Origin: Cupriavidus numazuensis | Lineage (GTDB): Bacteria; Pseudomonadota; Gammaproteobacteria; Burkholderiales; Burkholderiaceae | NCBI RefSeq assembly: GCF_905397435.1 | Contig: NZ_CAJPVI010000018.1 | Span: 80,288 to 144,287, forward strand | DNA: 64,000 nt | Reading direction: 5' to 3' | Part shown: positions 63,754 to 64,000 of the stretch, in pieces | Position numbering within the stretch: the stretch's first letter is position 1 | Layout of the letters: each line of letters begins with the position of its first letter | Made by a program: the position numbers and the translations under genes | Notes under the pieces: model-generated | Told to the model about the DNA's origin: nothing | Database searches by the model: none | Seen by the model: the letters and a program-made list of their open reading frames with translations, nothing else

Positions 63754-64000
63754 CTTGGCTGGCGCCGCTGGTTTTGCTGGCGTAGCCGGGTGGGGGGTTT
63801 TGTGGTTGGGATTGCGGTGTTGTGCTTGGCAGGCGCCGCTGTTTCGCCGGCGTAGCCGGCGGAATTTCTTTTGGGCGGAGTGGCGGTGGCGTTCTTGGCA
63901 GGCGCCGCTGTTTCGCCGGCGTAGCCGGCGAGTCACTTTTTGTCCGAGCGACAAAAAGTAACCAAAAAGCGCGTCGTTGCCGCTGGCCATCAATTCCACG
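63754..64000 (+). repeat. Dispersed double-hairpin repeat, copy C (three units, cut by window end)
   Basis: Three units start with CTTGGC(T/A)GGCGCCGCTG at 63754, 63825 and 63894 (steps of 71 and 69 bp), each followed by GGCGTAGCC within a CGCCGGC-GTA-GCCGGCG hairpin (degenerate in the first). The last continues into ACTTTTTGTC-CGAGC-GACAAAAAGT and the tail; 63907-64000 is identical to 22366-22459. No gene is seen here. It follows ycnI by 18 bp. Confidence 0.88.

Noticed and set aside
63745..63999. Arg/Pro-rich peptide frames in the repeats (also 22094-22513)
   Set aside because: They are translations of the dispersed hairpin repeat and have no independent coding evidence.

Overview
The window looks like chromosomal DNA from a Burkholderiaceae betaproteobacterium, most likely Cupriavidus or Ralstonia. 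The evidence is high GC, tightly packed genes with many 4-bp ATGA or TGA overlaps, and characteristic protein families: Kdo hydroxylase, the metX-metW pair, a ThiE with a long N-terminal extension, and a SAH riboswitch before ahcY. Almost all of it is housekeeping core genome. I see no prophage, insertion sequence, CRISPR array, rRNA or tRNA. The genus call is inferred from protein character, not from a database search.

Layout. 1-1.9 kb: the end of an efflux outer-membrane protein, an HxlR regulator, a truncated ArsR-like reading frame and a DUF2892 membrane protein. 2-16.2 kb: cell wall and folate genes (glmS, glmU, a lipoprotein, ttcA, folB, a pteridine-reductase-like SDR, a MidA-type methyltransferase, cca, a GST, an NDUFA9-like protein, lytic transglycosylase, 5-formyl-THF cyclo-ligase). 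16.3-20.4 kb: Mut7-C RNase-like protein, tfoX-like gene, metF, a small membrane protein and ahcY with a SAH riboswitch. 20.4-28.7 kb: thiamine genes (thiD, then thiC-thiO-thiS-thiG-thiE behind a TPP riboswitch), split by a repeat-rich noncoding block at 22.15-23.09 kb. 28.9-39.9 kb: AidB-like dehydrogenase, GMC oxidoreductase, Kdo hydroxylase, metK, two lipid A acyltransferases, dapF, PPK2 and patatin. 40-50.4 kb: pyrE, xth, mqsRA toxin-antitoxin, argC, M48 protease, AmpG-like permease, thioesterase, EamA/LysR pair, metW-metX. 50.7-56.9 kb: creBCD, slmA, a HAD nucleotidase, argB. 57.2-63.7 kb: an ECF sigma/anti-sigma operon, a YdcZ exporter with a LysR regulator, and a redox and copper block (small basic protein, PCuAC, RegB/RegA, 98-aa exported protein, YcnI). 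The window ends in a second copy of the dispersed repeat.

How parts work together. The activated-methyl cycle is represented by metF, ahcY, metK and metW/metX, and three of these loci have structured RNA leaders: a clear SAH riboswitch (ahcY), a SAM-II-like element followed by an intrinsic terminator (metX), and an unassigned three-way-junction leader (metK). The copper/redox block pairs a RegBA quinone-sensing two-component system with two periplasmic copper proteins. Two GNGRC-N5-GNCGC sites, each a 7-3-7 palindrome, lie in the two divergent promoter regions of that block, which suggests one small RegA regulon.

Points most worth a second look: the metK leader, the SAM-II-like element with an inserted hairpin, the paired RegA-like boxes, the double-hairpin dispersed repeat with its conserved noncoding neighbour, the three-part cre tag before creD, and a 57-codon basic protein downstream of PCuAC.
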